Assembly (NCBI RefSeq): GCF_030711405.1
Contig: NZ_JAULSI010000021.1
Coordinates: 39,994-103,993 of the forward strand
Length of the DNA: 64,000 nucleotides
Reading direction: 5' to 3'
From: Massilia brevitalea
GTDB lineage: Bacteria > Pseudomonadota > Gammaproteobacteria > Burkholderiales > Burkholderiaceae_D
Under the pieces are notes generated by a model. The model had not been told where the DNA came from and did not search any database. It saw nothing but the letters and a program-made list of their open reading frames with translations. Positions 16,856 through 24,884 of this stretch are shown here, piece by piece. The position numbers were made by a program, and so were the translations under genes. Within the stretch, counting starts at the first letter, position 1; each line of letters opens with the position of its first letter.

Positions 16856-17950
16856 CGCCATGCGCATCTTCTTTCGCCGATAAGGCTCGGTTTGCTTGAG
16901 CAAACTGCAGACGGCGTCGACCACCTGGCTCGGCGCGAGTTTTTCCAGGCAGTCGTGGTGGCCTTGTGGGCAGACGCTGCGTTCGCAGTTGCGGCAGTCG
17001 ACGTCGTGGTTCAGCACGCGGCTGGGTACGCGCCACGGCGTGTGCTGCGGATTCGTCAGCGCATACAGGTCGACCACCGGGGTACCCACTGCCGCCGCCA
17101 GGTGGGCCGGCCCGGTGTTGTTGCTCACCACCAGCGAAGCTTGGGCCAATAAGGCGCCGAGTTCGCCAATGTGCAGTTGTCCGGCAAGCGAATGGATATG
17201 GACTCCGGCGCCGATCTGCCCGATCAGCGCCACTTCGTGCGCCGCGCCGGTGAAGACCAGCGGGCACCTGACGCGTTCGCCCAGCGCACGCACCAGGGCC
17301 TGCCAGTGGTGCGGCGGGTAGCGGCGCGACGGGGCGCTGGCGCCGGGATGCAGCACCAGCCAGCGTCCATCCGGATCGATCCCCATAGCATGCAGCCTGA
17401 CGCGCACCGCGTCGAGATCGGCAGGCGCGGGCGTGAAGGCCAGCCGCTCGTCGGCAATCTCGGCGCCGACACGGCGCACCAGGTCGAGCTGGCGCTGCAC
17501 TTCATGGCGCACCATGGCGCCGGGTTCCGGATCGGCGATCCAGTCGCTTAACAATTGGTAAGGATTCTCGCGGCAATAGGCCAGGCGCAAAGGAATGCCG
17601 GCCAGCTGGCAGAGCAGGGCGGCGTGCAGCGCGCTCTGGCTATAGCCGGTGAATACGACGGCGGCGTCGAAGCGGTGTTCGGCCAGGGTGGCCACGATTG
17701 GATCGCGCTGCTGCTCGGGCTGTAATGCAGCGCCGCTTTTCATCCACGGCGCCTCGTAGGCGATGACGGCGTCGACATCGTCGAGGTAGGGCGCAAGCGC
17801 CGCGCCGGCGGGCGACGTGAGCAGGGTCAGGCGGCGCTCGGGGTGCTGGGCACGCAGCGCGCGCATGGCCGGCGTACACATCAGCACCTCGCCGAATGCG
17901 TCGAGGCGCACGCACAGCACGTGCCGGGCCTGGTTCCAGAGGTGTGTCAT
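16853..17950 (-). CDS. Glycosyltransferase family 9 (heptosyltransferase-like)
   Basis: This 365-residue, GT-B fold enzyme of the ADP-heptose:LPS heptosyltransferase family carries VLCVRLDAFGEVLMCTPAMR at the N-terminus, LVLHPGASAPSRRYP at mid-protein and SNNTGPAHLAAAVGTPVVDL in the donor-binding half. The start is the ATG at 17950, which overlaps the stop of the upstream HAD phosphatase gene by four bases (ATGA). The acceptor is unknown. Pairing with a GmhB-like phosphatase argues for heptose transfer to LPS or a surface glycan. Confidence 0.88.
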   Translation of the reverse strand: MTHLWNQARHVLCVRLDAFGEVLMCTPAMRALRAQHPERRLTLLTSPAGAALAPYLDDVDAVIAYEAPWMKSGAALQPEQQRDPIVATLAEHRFDAAVVFTGYSQSALHAALLCQLAGIPLRLAYCRENPYQLLSDWIADPEPGAMVRHEVQRQLDLVRRVGAEIADERLAFTPAPADLDAVRVRLHAMGIDPDGRWLVLHPGASAPSRRYPPHHWQALVRALGERVRCPLVFTGAAHEVALIGQIGAGVHIHSLAGQLHIGELGALLAQASLVVSNNTGPAHLAAAVGTPVVDLYALTNPQHTPWRVPSRVLNHDVDCRNCERSVCPQGHHDCLEKLAPSQVVDAVCSLLKQTEPYRRKKMRMA

Positions 17951-18507
17951 TCGTTGTCGTGTCCGGCAATGAGCACGGCGGCCGAGTACAGGTCGGGCGC
18001 CATGCGGGTAGGGATGCGGCGCGGTCCGAGCCGCCATTCGCTTTCGTTGCCGTTGTCGAGCAGGATGGTGCGGCAGCCGGCGCGGTTGCCTGCTTCGACG
18101 TCGTGCAGGATGTCGCCGATCATCCAGGACGAGCGCAAATCCACGCCGTGCTCGATTGCCGCCTTCAGCAGCAAACCCGGCAGCGGCTTGCGGCAGTGGC
18201 ATTCGATGGCATACGGCGCCACCGTGCCGCCGGGGTGGTGCGGGCAATAATAAAAACCGTCGAGCATCAGGTTTTCGCGGAACAGCAAATCGGCGATGCG
18301 GTCGCCGACCACGTGCATGGCGTCTTCCGGAAAACGGCCCTCGGCAATGCCGGACTGGTTGCTGACCACGAACAGGCGGTAGTCGAGTTTCGCCAGCAGG
18401 CGCAGCGCCGGGCCGGCGCCGGCGGCCAGGCGGATGCGGCGCGGTTCCACGTTGTACGGCAGCTTGTCGATCAGCGTGCCGTCCTTGTCGAGAAAGATTG
18501 CTTTCAT
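17947..18507 (-). CDS. HAD-IIIA phosphatase, GmhB-like
   Basis: This 186-residue histidinol-phosphatase/GmhB-type HAD enzyme has motif I FLDKDGTLID (nucleophile Asp8 and acid Asp10), motif II VVSNQSGIAEG, a Cys/His zinc-loop region (CPHHPGG ... CHCRKP) and motif IV MIGDILHDVEAGNRAG. GmhB removes the 7-phosphate from heptose bisphosphate in ADP-heptose synthesis. It lies upstream of and overlaps the heptosyltransferase-like gene. The ATG at 18507 has only a weak ribosome-binding site. Its ATGA overlaps the stop of a possible 28-codon leader ORF. Confidence 0.88.
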   Translation of the reverse strand: MKAIFLDKDGTLIDKLPYNVEPRRIRLAAGAGPALRLLAKLDYRLFVVSNQSGIAEGRFPEDAMHVVGDRIADLLFRENLMLDGFYYCPHHPGGTVAPYAIECHCRKPLPGLLLKAAIEHGVDLRSSWMIGDILHDVEAGNRAGCRTILLDNGNESEWRLGPRRIPTRMAPDLYSAAVLIAGHDNE

Positions 18508-18590
18508 CGTTGAGCATTCTTGCCGCGCAATGCAGTGCTGCCATTCGCCGTCCGAGCGGTTTGCCGCATTCTTGTGTGCCTTGCTGCCAT
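18504..18590 (-). CDS. Possible 28-codon leader ORF coupled to the GmhB-like gene
   Basis: An ATG at 18590 has AGGAG five bases upstream, the best Shine-Dalgarno in this stretch. It opens a 28-codon frame (MAARHTRMRQTARTANG...) whose TGA overlaps the ATG of the HAD gene. The peptide is Arg/Ala-rich with no known domain. The arrangement suggests translational coupling or a leader peptide rather than a functional protein. There is no other evidence of coding. Confidence 0.4.
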   Translation of the reverse strand: MAARHTRMRQTARTANGSTALRGKNAQR

Positions 18591-18641
18591 ATCTGCTCCT
18601 GGAAAAGGGGAAATCCGCTTGTGTCGAAAAGAGTGCCTGGA

Positions 18642-19589
18642 TCAAGTGCCCGTTACCTGGCGCAGGGCGGCATCCCAGTCGGCGCTGAAACGCTCGATCG
18701 AGAAGCGTTCCTGGGCGCGGCGCCGGCCGGCCTGGCCGATGTCGCGCGCCAGCGAAGGACTGCGCAGCAGTTCGCGCATGCAGTCGGCCAGGCGCTCGTA
18801 GCGGGTGTCGGAATAGCCGTTGGCGCCGTCCTCGATGACGGTGGCCATCTCGGCGGTGGCAAAGGCCACCACGGGAATGCCGGTCATCATGGCCTCGATC
18901 ACGGCCAGGCTCAGGCTGGCGTAGCGAATCGGGCTGAACAGGAAGCGGTAATGGGATGCAAAGGCCGGCAACTGCGCATGCAGGACTTCGCCGATGCCGC
19001 CCAGCTCTTCGGCCGCCATGCCGACCAGGTCGAGCGGCACTTCGGCGCGTGCGCGCAGGAACAGGTCGGCCCCCATGCGCCGCCCGCGCCGGCCCAGGTG
19101 GTTGCTGACGGCCAGGCCACGCTCGAGATCGCCGCGGTAGCGCACGTTGTCGGGCACCAGCACGCCGTGCTCGATGACCGCGGTGGGCGTGCGGCCGTTG
19201 TCCCACATGAGCGCGTTGAAGGGCGTGACGTGCACCAGCAGCACGTTCGGATCGTCGACCGGATGCGGGGTATCGGTTGGGTGGGCGCGCGGCGGATCGT
19301 GCTCGAGGTAGATGCGCGGCAGCGCGCGCTGGGCGGGCGTGAGGAAGGCGTACTGGTCCTTTTCCCATTGGTGGTCGTCCTGGAACAGGATGCAGTCGAA
19401 CTCCTGGCCGCGCAGCTGCGCCAGCGGCAGGTCGTGCACGTTGTCGCTCCAGGGCATGTGGCCGCAGCGCCCGCCATAGCCGGGCGGGCGGCCCGGCTTG
19501 GACAGGACGTAGAAGTCGTGCGGCGCCTGCGACAGGTAGTACAGATAGCTGCCGTGGGTATGCCAGGTCAGGACCTTGAGTCGGCGCAT
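18642..19589 (-). CDS. Glycosyltransferase (GT-B, family 1/4-like)
   Basis: This 315-residue protein has a C-terminal donor-binding domain containing LAVIEAMMTGIPVVAFATAE, a Glu-rich segment typical of GT4 enzymes, followed by DGANGYSDTRYERLADCMRE. The N-terminal half is shorter and less typical (VLTWHTHGSYLYYLSQAPHD). The ATG at 19589 has GAGG five nt upstream. It follows the GT2 gene by seven nt, so the two are cotranscribed. A 51-bp gap then separates it from the leader ORF and HAD gene. It acts in the cytoplasm on an unknown surface glycan. Confidence 0.85.
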   Translation of the reverse strand: MRRLKVLTWHTHGSYLYYLSQAPHDFYVLSKPGRPPGYGGRCGHMPWSDNVHDLPLAQLRGQEFDCILFQDDHQWEKDQYAFLTPAQRALPRIYLEHDPPRAHPTDTPHPVDDPNVLLVHVTPFNALMWDNGRTPTAVIEHGVLVPDNVRYRGDLERGLAVSNHLGRRGRRMGADLFLRARAEVPLDLVGMAAEELGGIGEVLHAQLPAFASHYRFLFSPIRYASLSLAVIEAMMTGIPVVAFATAEMATVIEDGANGYSDTRYERLADCMRELLRSPSLARDIGQAGRRRAQERFSIERFSADWDAALRQVTGT

Positions 19590-19596
19590 AGACACC

Positions 19597-20628
19597 TCAG
19601 GTGAAGCGGACGCGGTAACGGACGGCTCCGGCCAGGCGCCAGAACACCGCCAGCGGAGGAATCAGGGCCGAGGTGACGATCATCTCGGCGATATGGGATG
19701 CGGTTTTCGCGGTGCCGCGCAGGCGCTGCAGGCACAGGCGTGCAGTGAGCACCAGCCAGGCCAGGCCGGCCACGCCGAATACCGGGGCGCTGCCGGCCAG
19801 CCAGCCGGCCAGGGCCAGCAGCAGGGCGGCCACGGCCAGGTAATGGTCCCAGCGCGGCGCGGGCTCGACCTTGGCGCGGTACAGGCCGGGATGCTTCTTG
19901 TAGAGCAGGGCGTCGAACACGGCGCGCCGCGTGTGCAGCAGGCTTATGCCCCAGGGAGCGGGGCGCAGCGGATGCACCACCAGGGCCTGCGGCGCGCGCA
20001 CGATGCGGGCCTCGATGCCGAGCAGGCGGAAGTGCAGGTCGGCATTCTCGCGGCAGGGTTCGGTGAAGCGTTCGTCGAAGCCGTCCAGGCGTTCGAGGAT
20101 GCTCTTGCGGCAGAAGCAGTTGGCGGCCACGAACTCGGCGGTTTCGAGCAGGCGCGCGGTGCGCTGGTAATCGGTGGGCGTGGCCGGCAGCGGCATTTCC
20201 ACGCGCCCGCAGAGGACGTCGACGTGTTCGCCGAAGGCGGCCAGCCCCTGTGCCAGCCAGGTGGGCGAGGGCACGGTGTCGTCGTCGGTAAAGGCGATGA
20301 TCGAGGCTTGCGCCGCGCGCCAGCCGAGGTTGCGCGCCGCTGCCGGGCCGTGCTGGCCGGAATTGGCGATGTACACCAGGCGCGGCCCGCGCTCGACGGT
20401 GCGGGCGCGCCAGCCCGCCACCAGGTGCAGGGTGTTATGGTTCGGTTCGTCGTCGACGACGATGACTTCGTAGGCGCCAGCCGGCAGGGTCTGGCGGGTA
20501 AGGGCGTCGAGGCAGCGGTCGAGCAGGTCCATGCGCCCGCAGGTGGGCACCACGACCGATATGCGTAAGGCAAGCCCGAGCGATGGCCCGAGGCCGGTGC
20601 CGGCAATTCCTGCATGCGTTTCCTCCAT
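19597..20628 (-). CDS. Glycosyltransferase family 2 with C-terminal membrane segments
   Basis: This 343-residue GT-A enzyme reads ISVVVPTCGRMDLLDRCLDA at its nucleotide-binding start and IAFTDDDTVPSPTWL at the DxD metal motif. The acceptor region carries FDERFTEPCRENADLHFRL. Two or three hydrophobic segments near residues 255-335 probably anchor it to the inner membrane. The ATG at 20628 is preferred over an upstream GTG because GGGAGG lies six nt before it. It is the first gene of the leftward glycan operon. Confidence 0.88.
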   Translation of the reverse strand: MEETHAGIAGTGLGPSLGLALRISVVVPTCGRMDLLDRCLDALTRQTLPAGAYEVIVVDDEPNHNTLHLVAGWRARTVERGPRLVYIANSGQHGPAAARNLGWRAAQASIIAFTDDDTVPSPTWLAQGLAAFGEHVDVLCGRVEMPLPATPTDYQRTARLLETAEFVAANCFCRKSILERLDGFDERFTEPCRENADLHFRLLGIEARIVRAPQALVVHPLRPAPWGISLLHTRRAVFDALLYKKHPGLYRAKVEPAPRWDHYLAVAALLLALAGWLAGSAPVFGVAGLAWLVLTARLCLQRLRGTAKTASHIAEMIVTSALIPPLAVFWRLAGAVRYRVRFT

Positions 20629-20917
20629 TGTCGCCTCCCTGTGTCGGCCCACTGCTCGCCGAGGCTCGACGGCAGTGCGCATTCAGGGTGATTCGATTCC
20701 AGGACAAACGGTCGAGTTCCTGCGTGATGGCGTGTTCTGAATCTGAATCAAGTGTCGACGTCGTCTCGACACACTTTGCAGGCCGACCAACGCGCGAAAA
20801 GGCGTCGAATAATTTCACAATATTTCTTTGATGGAGAAAGATCAGTCCTACATGAAGGACGTGAAAATACGGGCTCAGCATTCATTCAGGCGGCATGAGA
20901 GGGGTTGCCGCGCGCAT

Positions 20918-20947
20918 AAAAAAACCGGCTGCCTCGCGGTAGCCGGT
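20918..20947 (-). terminator. Terminator of the disordered-protein gene
   Basis: ACCGGCT and AGCCGGT form a stem around a GCCTCGCGGT loop, with T-run on the minus strand, 60 nt past the stop of the leftward gene. The rest of the 379-base space between that gene and the GT2 gene (20629-21007) shows no gene, and no clear glycan-operon promoter could be picked. Confidence 0.87.
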
Positions 20948-21007
20948 CAAGAACCCCGGCCGAAGCCAGGGCTTATGGGAACTGGTGCATGCCGATCCTG
21001 ATCAGCC

Positions 21008-21928
21008 TTATTTGCGCGAGAAACCGGTGTCGTCGTCCATCTTGCGGTCGCCGGCCAGGCGGTTGGCGCCGGCCGGGCTCTTCGGATAACCGCCGGCGGC
21101 GTCGTTCGACTGGTGCACCGGATTCGGCTCGTCCTTCATGCTGGCGCCCGGTTGCCACTCCTGGTTCTCGGTACGCGGCCCCGCGTTGCCCGGGCTGCGC
21201 GGCAAGCCGCCGGCGACGTCGTTCGACTGGTGCACGTCGGCGCCCTGTTCGCGGCCTTGCTCGCCGGTCTGCGAGCCGGCGCGGTCGGTGCTGTCCTGCC
21301 TTTCCCGCGCAGGGGAGCGCGGCAAGGCTTCGGCATGCTGGCTATTGCCCTGCTGGGCCGCTTGCATGGCCTGGCCGCCATAGGCCGGCTGCGAGGCAGG
21401 TTGCGAGGTGGGCTGCGCAGTAGGCTGCACTACGCCGTGATGATGGCCGAGCGAGCCGCCCTGCAATTCAGGCTGGCGAGGATCCTGGGGATTCATGCTT
21501 GCAGCCTGGGCGTTGCCGGAATGCCCACCCTGGTGCGGTGCGACCGATACGCCGCTGCCGGCGGCGCGGTGGCCACCAACTGGCTGCTCCAGCTCGCCCC
21601 AGGCTTGCGAATGCTGTTCCATCTGGCGCTGGTGGCTGTCGGTGATGCTTTGCGTCGGGCCGCTGCCGCCGCTCTGCTGGGTTTGCATCGAGCCGCCCGG
21701 CAGGTCCCAGCGGCTGCTTTCCTCGGTCCAGGGGCCGGGGCCCACGCCGCTTTGCTGGGTGCCCATCTGGTCGATGCCCTGGCGGCCCTGCTGCTGCGAG
21801 GCGCCTTGCGGGTAGGTGTGGTCGAGCGGGGCGTCGGGCGCGGTCTTGCCCTTGGCATTCGCGTTCCACTTTTCGTTGCCGCCATTGTTGGTCTGGTTGT
21901 TCATCTCGCTGCGTTGATTCGCGTCCAT
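21008..21928 (-). CDS. Intrinsically disordered Gln/Gly/Ser-rich protein (hydrophilin-like)
   Basis: This 306-residue protein is almost free of hydrophobic residues and very rich in Gln, Gly, Ser, Asn, Pro and Ala. It has no signal peptide and no Cys. Near the C-terminus a 17-residue motif occurs twice (VHQSNDVAGGLPRSPGNAG and VHQSNDAAGGYPKSPAGAN). The ATG at 21928 is chosen over a GTG 15 nt upstream because AAAGGAAA precedes it at good spacing. It diverges from the KGG protein and shares a mirrored promoter with it. A role in desiccation or osmotic stress is inferred from composition; the family is not recognised. Confidence 0.8.
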   Translation of the reverse strand: MDANQRSEMNNQTNNGGNEKWNANAKGKTAPDAPLDHTYPQGASQQQGRQGIDQMGTQQSGVGPGPWTEESSRWDLPGGSMQTQQSGGSGPTQSITDSHQRQMEQHSQAWGELEQPVGGHRAAGSGVSVAPHQGGHSGNAQAASMNPQDPRQPELQGGSLGHHHGVVQPTAQPTSQPASQPAYGGQAMQAAQQGNSQHAEALPRSPARERQDSTDRAGSQTGEQGREQGADVHQSNDVAGGLPRSPGNAGPRTENQEWQPGASMKDEPNPVHQSNDAAGGYPKSPAGANRLAGDRKMDDDTGFSRK

Positions 21929-22048
21929 GACGTTTCCTTTCACAAGACTGGTTGCTGGCGCGGCCGCCCGGCCAGCTGTTGCTGCTCACTGTTGCTGCCC
22001 GCTGGCGCCGCCCGATTCTGCCATGATGCGCGCGTCGTCCGATGTCCA

Positions 22049-22080
22049 GTATAGGAAGACGTTGCGGTAGTGTGTAGGAC
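22049..22080 (-). promoter_or_regulatory. Bipartite promoter element of the disordered-protein gene (minus copy)
   Basis: On the minus strand GTCCTACA (22080-22073) and TCCTATAC (22056-22049) are separated by exactly 16 nt. The same element occurs on the plus strand 66 bp away. The distal box ends about 120 nt before the start at 21928. The sequence does not match a sigma-70 -35 box. Confidence 0.6.
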
Positions 22081-22145
22081 TACAACTGATGGGCATTTTT
22101 TCCTATTGACACTACCTTTCGTAAGTGCATTTTCTCTTGCGTGTC

Positions 22146-22177
22146 GTCCTACAAAGTCATCTGAAAATGTCCTATAC
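22146..22177 (+). promoter_or_regulatory. Bipartite promoter element of the KGG-protein gene (plus copy)
   Basis: GTCCTACA (22146-22153) and TCCTATAC (22170-22177) are separated by exactly 16 nt, an identical mirror of the minus-strand element. The start codon at 22302 is about 124 nt downstream. The remainder of the 373-base intergenic region holds no gene. Confidence 0.6.
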
Positions 22178-22301
22178 CCTCATCCAATCGCCCTGCCTAA
22201 GATGATTCAACCGAACACTCATCGGCGTTGGCGGATGGGACTGGGCGGTAGCCTGCCGCAAGACGCGGCGGTTTCCACAAGTGAACAGGGAGAACACGAT
22301 C

Positions 22302-22580
22302 ATGGCTTCGAGCAATCAAGGTAACAAGCAGGGCGGCAATCAGTCCAATAGCCAGAGCAGCGGCACCCGCAACCGCGGCTTCGCTTCGATGGATCCGGCA
22401 CGCCAACGCGAAATCGCCAGCCAGGGTGGCAAGGCAGCCCACCAGAAGGGCACCGCACACGAATTCACTTCGGAAGAAGCACGCCGTGCAGGCAGCATGA
22501 GCCACGGCAACCGCCAGTCCGCCAGCGCCGGCTCGGCCAGCGGCTCGCGTACGTCGTCGAAGAGCCGCAGCACGAAGTAA
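22302..22580 (+). CDS. KGG-motif stress-induced protein (YciG-like)
   Basis: This 92-residue, highly hydrophilic protein has Ser/Asn/Gln-rich ends around a KGG-family core, GFASMDPARQREIASQGGKA then HQKGTAHEFTSEEARRAG. KGG (stress-induced bacterial acidophilic repeat) proteins are small, abundant and induced by general stress. The ATG at 22302 has GGGAG nine nt upstream. It diverges from the larger disordered protein across the mirrored promoter. The molecular function is unknown; DNA or membrane protection is only a suggestion. Confidence 0.88.
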   Translation: MASSNQGNKQGGNQSNSQSSGTRNRGFASMDPARQREIASQGGKAAHQKGTAHEFTSEEARRAGSMSHGNRQSASAGSASGSRTSSKSRSTK

Positions 22581-22785
22581 GCGTGCCGCGCCGATGACAT
22601 TGCGCGCCTCCAGCCGTCGATAGTGCGGTTGGCAAACACATGGGTGATGGAAGGGAACGGGGAGCTGCATGCTCCCTGTTTTCTTTCCGCGATAGTTTCT
22701 GAATGCACACAATTCGACGATGGGATCAGGTAGAATCGCTGCGCCCTTTTTCCAATCAAATCAAACCAAGCTGAGGAACCTCGTC

Positions 22786-23187
22786 GTGAAAGAAGCGGTC
22801 ATTCGTCAAGTCAAGAGCCTGTCCATGTCCTGCGATCGCGTGGGCAATTCGCTGCTCGCGAAATTTTCCGCACACGGCGCCAGCGATGTCTCCCTGCATA
22901 TTCCCGCCAGTATCGTGTTCTGGCTGAACAAGCACCTGCCGGTGAACCAGGACCCGACCCTGCAGCCGCCGCCGGCCGCGCCACAGATCACCCAGTTCGA
23001 CTGGGAAAACCCGAACAACCCGCACGCCATCAGCCTGAATTGCCGCGAGCTGCCGGGCAAGCTGCGCATGCAGTTCAACCTCGACCGCAAGCCCGACCTG
23101 GTGCTGGTGCTCGACCGCAGCAACGTCGAGCTGCTGCGCCAGATCCTGATCATGTACAGCCGCGAGCTGATCGACCTCGACGCATAA
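22786..23187 (+). CDS. Conserved-looking hypothetical protein
   Basis: This 133-residue soluble protein has no signal peptide or membrane segment. The start is taken as GTG at 22786 (M-K-E-A-V-I-R-Q), preceded by GAGGA at 22773-22777. TAGAAT at 22730-22735 may be its -10. The sequence alternates beta-type (VSLHIPASIVFWLNKHLPV) and helical (VELLRQILIMYSRELIDLD) regions around a Pro-rich linker near residue 65. I do not recognise the family. It lies 95 nt upstream of the M14 peptidase gene and may be in the same operon. Confidence 0.72.
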   Translation: MKEAVIRQVKSLSMSCDRVGNSLLAKFSAHGASDVSLHIPASIVFWLNKHLPVNQDPTLQPPPAAPQITQFDWENPNNPHAISLNCRELPGKLRMQFNLDRKPDLVLVLDRSNVELLRQILIMYSRELIDLDA

Positions 23188-23281
23188 GCCTTTATCGCTG
23201 CTGCTCGGCAGGGAAGGGCATGGCGCTGCCGAATCCAGTATCATGCTTCACTTTGTGAACGGGCCAGAAAAGGGATCAGCC

Positions 23282-24403
23282 ATGCCTATCAAAATCAGCC
23301 AGCATTTCGACTCCGGCGCCATCGAGGTGGTCGCCGCCGAGAACGCGAAACAGATCGATGTGAACCTGCGCCGCGACAACAACGCGGACATCCACCAGTG
23401 GTTCCACTTCCGCCTGCAAGGCGCGCGCGGCCAGGCCTGCACGATCCGTTTCCTGAATGCCGGACAGGCAACCTACCCGAAGGGCTTCCAGGATTACCAG
23501 GTGGCGGCCAGCTACGACACCGAGAACTGGTTCCGCGTGCCGACCAGCTTCGACGGCCAGGTCATGACCGTCAATCACACGCCCGAGCTCGACAGCGTCT
23601 ACTACGCCTACTTCGAACCCTACACCTGGGAGCGCCACCTGCGCCTGCTGGGCGAAGTGGCCGAGAACCCGATCGCGCGCGTGCTTGATATCGGCACCAC
23701 GGTCGACGGCCGCGACATGAACCTGGTCGTGATCGGCAATCCTAACGCCGAGAAAAAGATCTGGGTTATCGCGCGCCAGCATCCGGGCGAAACCATGGCC
23801 GAGTGGTATGTCGAAGGCATGATGGATGCACTGCTCGACGACGCCAACCCGGTTGCACGCAAGCTGCTGCAGCGCGCCGTGTTCTACATCGTGCCGAACA
23901 TGAATCCGGACGGATCGGTGCGCGGCAACCTGCGCACGAACGCCGCCGGCGCCAACCTGAACCGCGAATGGATGACGCCGACGCTCGAGCGCAGCCCGGA
24001 AGTGCTGTGCGTGAAGAACAAGATCCACGAGACTGGCGTCGACATGTTCTTCGACATCCATGGTGACGAGGCACTGCCGTACAACTTTGTGGCCGGTAAC
24101 GAGATGCTGTCCGACTTCGGCCCGGAGCGCCAGGCGCGCCAGAACGCCTTCGTCCAGCAGTACATGGCGGCCAGCCCGGACTTCCAGAACGTGTACGGTT
24201 ACGCGGCCAGCAAGTACAATGAGGAACTGCTGACCCTGGCCTCGAAGTACATCGGCCACACCTTCAAGTGCCTGTCGCTGACCCTGGAGATGCCGTTCAA
24301 GGACAACGCCGATTTGCCGAACCCGCACACCGGCTGGAACGGTGCGCGCAGCGCGGCCCTGGGTGCGGCGATCCTGCAGCCTATCCTGCAATCGCTGGAC
24401 TGA
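23282..24403 (+). CDS. M14-family zinc carboxypeptidase (cytosolic-carboxypeptidase-like)
   Basis: This 373-residue protein has an N-terminal beta-rich domain (about 1-120) and an M14 peptidase domain. Zinc ligands are His167 and Glu170 in RQHPGETMAE and His260 in FFDIHGDE. The catalytic Glu336 lies in LTLEMPF. This domain pair is seen in bacterial relatives of eukaryotic cytosolic carboxypeptidases. There is no signal peptide. The ATG at 23282 has AAGGGA upstream; an in-frame start 39 nt earlier is less well placed. The CYTH gene follows by 4 nt, so they form an operon. The substrate is unknown. Confidence 0.88.
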   Translation: MPIKISQHFDSGAIEVVAAENAKQIDVNLRRDNNADIHQWFHFRLQGARGQACTIRFLNAGQATYPKGFQDYQVAASYDTENWFRVPTSFDGQVMTVNHTPELDSVYYAYFEPYTWERHLRLLGEVAENPIARVLDIGTTVDGRDMNLVVIGNPNAEKKIWVIARQHPGETMAEWYVEGMMDALLDDANPVARKLLQRAVFYIVPNMNPDGSVRGNLRTNAAGANLNREWMTPTLERSPEVLCVKNKIHETGVDMFFDIHGDEALPYNFVAGNEMLSDFGPERQARQNAFVQQYMAASPDFQNVYGYAASKYNEELLTLASKYIGHTFKCLSLTLEMPFKDNADLPNPHTGWNGARSAALGAAILQPILQSLD

Positions 24404-24407
24404 GCCA

Positions 24408-24884
24408 ATGGGCGTCGAGATCGAACGCAAGTTCCTGGTCGATGGCGACGCCTGGCGTACGCTGGGGCAAGCGACCCTGCTGCGCCAGGGTTACCTGAGC
24501 ACGGATGCAGCGCGCACCGTGCGCGTGCGCATCGATGGCGAGCAGGCTTTTCTTACCATCAAGGGCAAGAGCGTGGGCGCCAGCCGCGGGGAATGGGAAT
24601 ATCCGATTCCCGTGAGCGAGGCTGCCGAACTGCTCGACGGCCTGTGCCAGCAGCCGCTGGTCGAAAAGGTACGGCGCCGCATCGCCATCGGGCCGCACAC
24701 CTGGGAAGTCGATGAATTCCTGGGCGCGAACGCCGGCCTGGTGGTGGCCGAGATCGAACTGGCTTCCGAGGACGAAGCCTTTGAGAAGCCCGACTGGCTG
24801 GGGCGCGAGGTGACGGGCGATGCGCGCTACTTCAATTCCAATCTGATTCGCCAACCATATTCCCAATGGAAGGATCCTGCATGA
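24408..24884 (+). CDS. CYTH-domain protein (triphosphatase-like)
   Basis: This 158-residue single-domain protein of the CYTH triphosphate tunnel fold carries the diagnostic ExExK motif as EIERKFLV at residues 4-11. Basic tunnel residues include RVRIDGEQAFLTIKG and KVRRRI, and the distal acidic strand is VVAEIELASEDE. Stand-alone bacterial CYTH proteins usually hydrolyse inorganic triphosphate. The start at 24408 is the standard MGVEIERKF. Its stop overlaps the next gene's ATG by four bases. Confidence 0.92.
   Translation: MGVEIERKFLVDGDAWRTLGQATLLRQGYLSTDAARTVRVRIDGEQAFLTIKGKSVGASRGEWEYPIPVSEAAELLDGLCQQPLVEKVRRRIAIGPHTWEVDEFLGANAGLVVAEIELASEDEAFEKPDWLGREVTGDARYFNSNLIRQPYSQWKDPA

Noticed and set aside
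20845-20852. Third GTCCTACA 8-mer, upstream of the GT2 gene
   Set aside because: It lacks the partner TCCTATAC at 16 nt; one such 8-mer is expected by chance in 64 kb.
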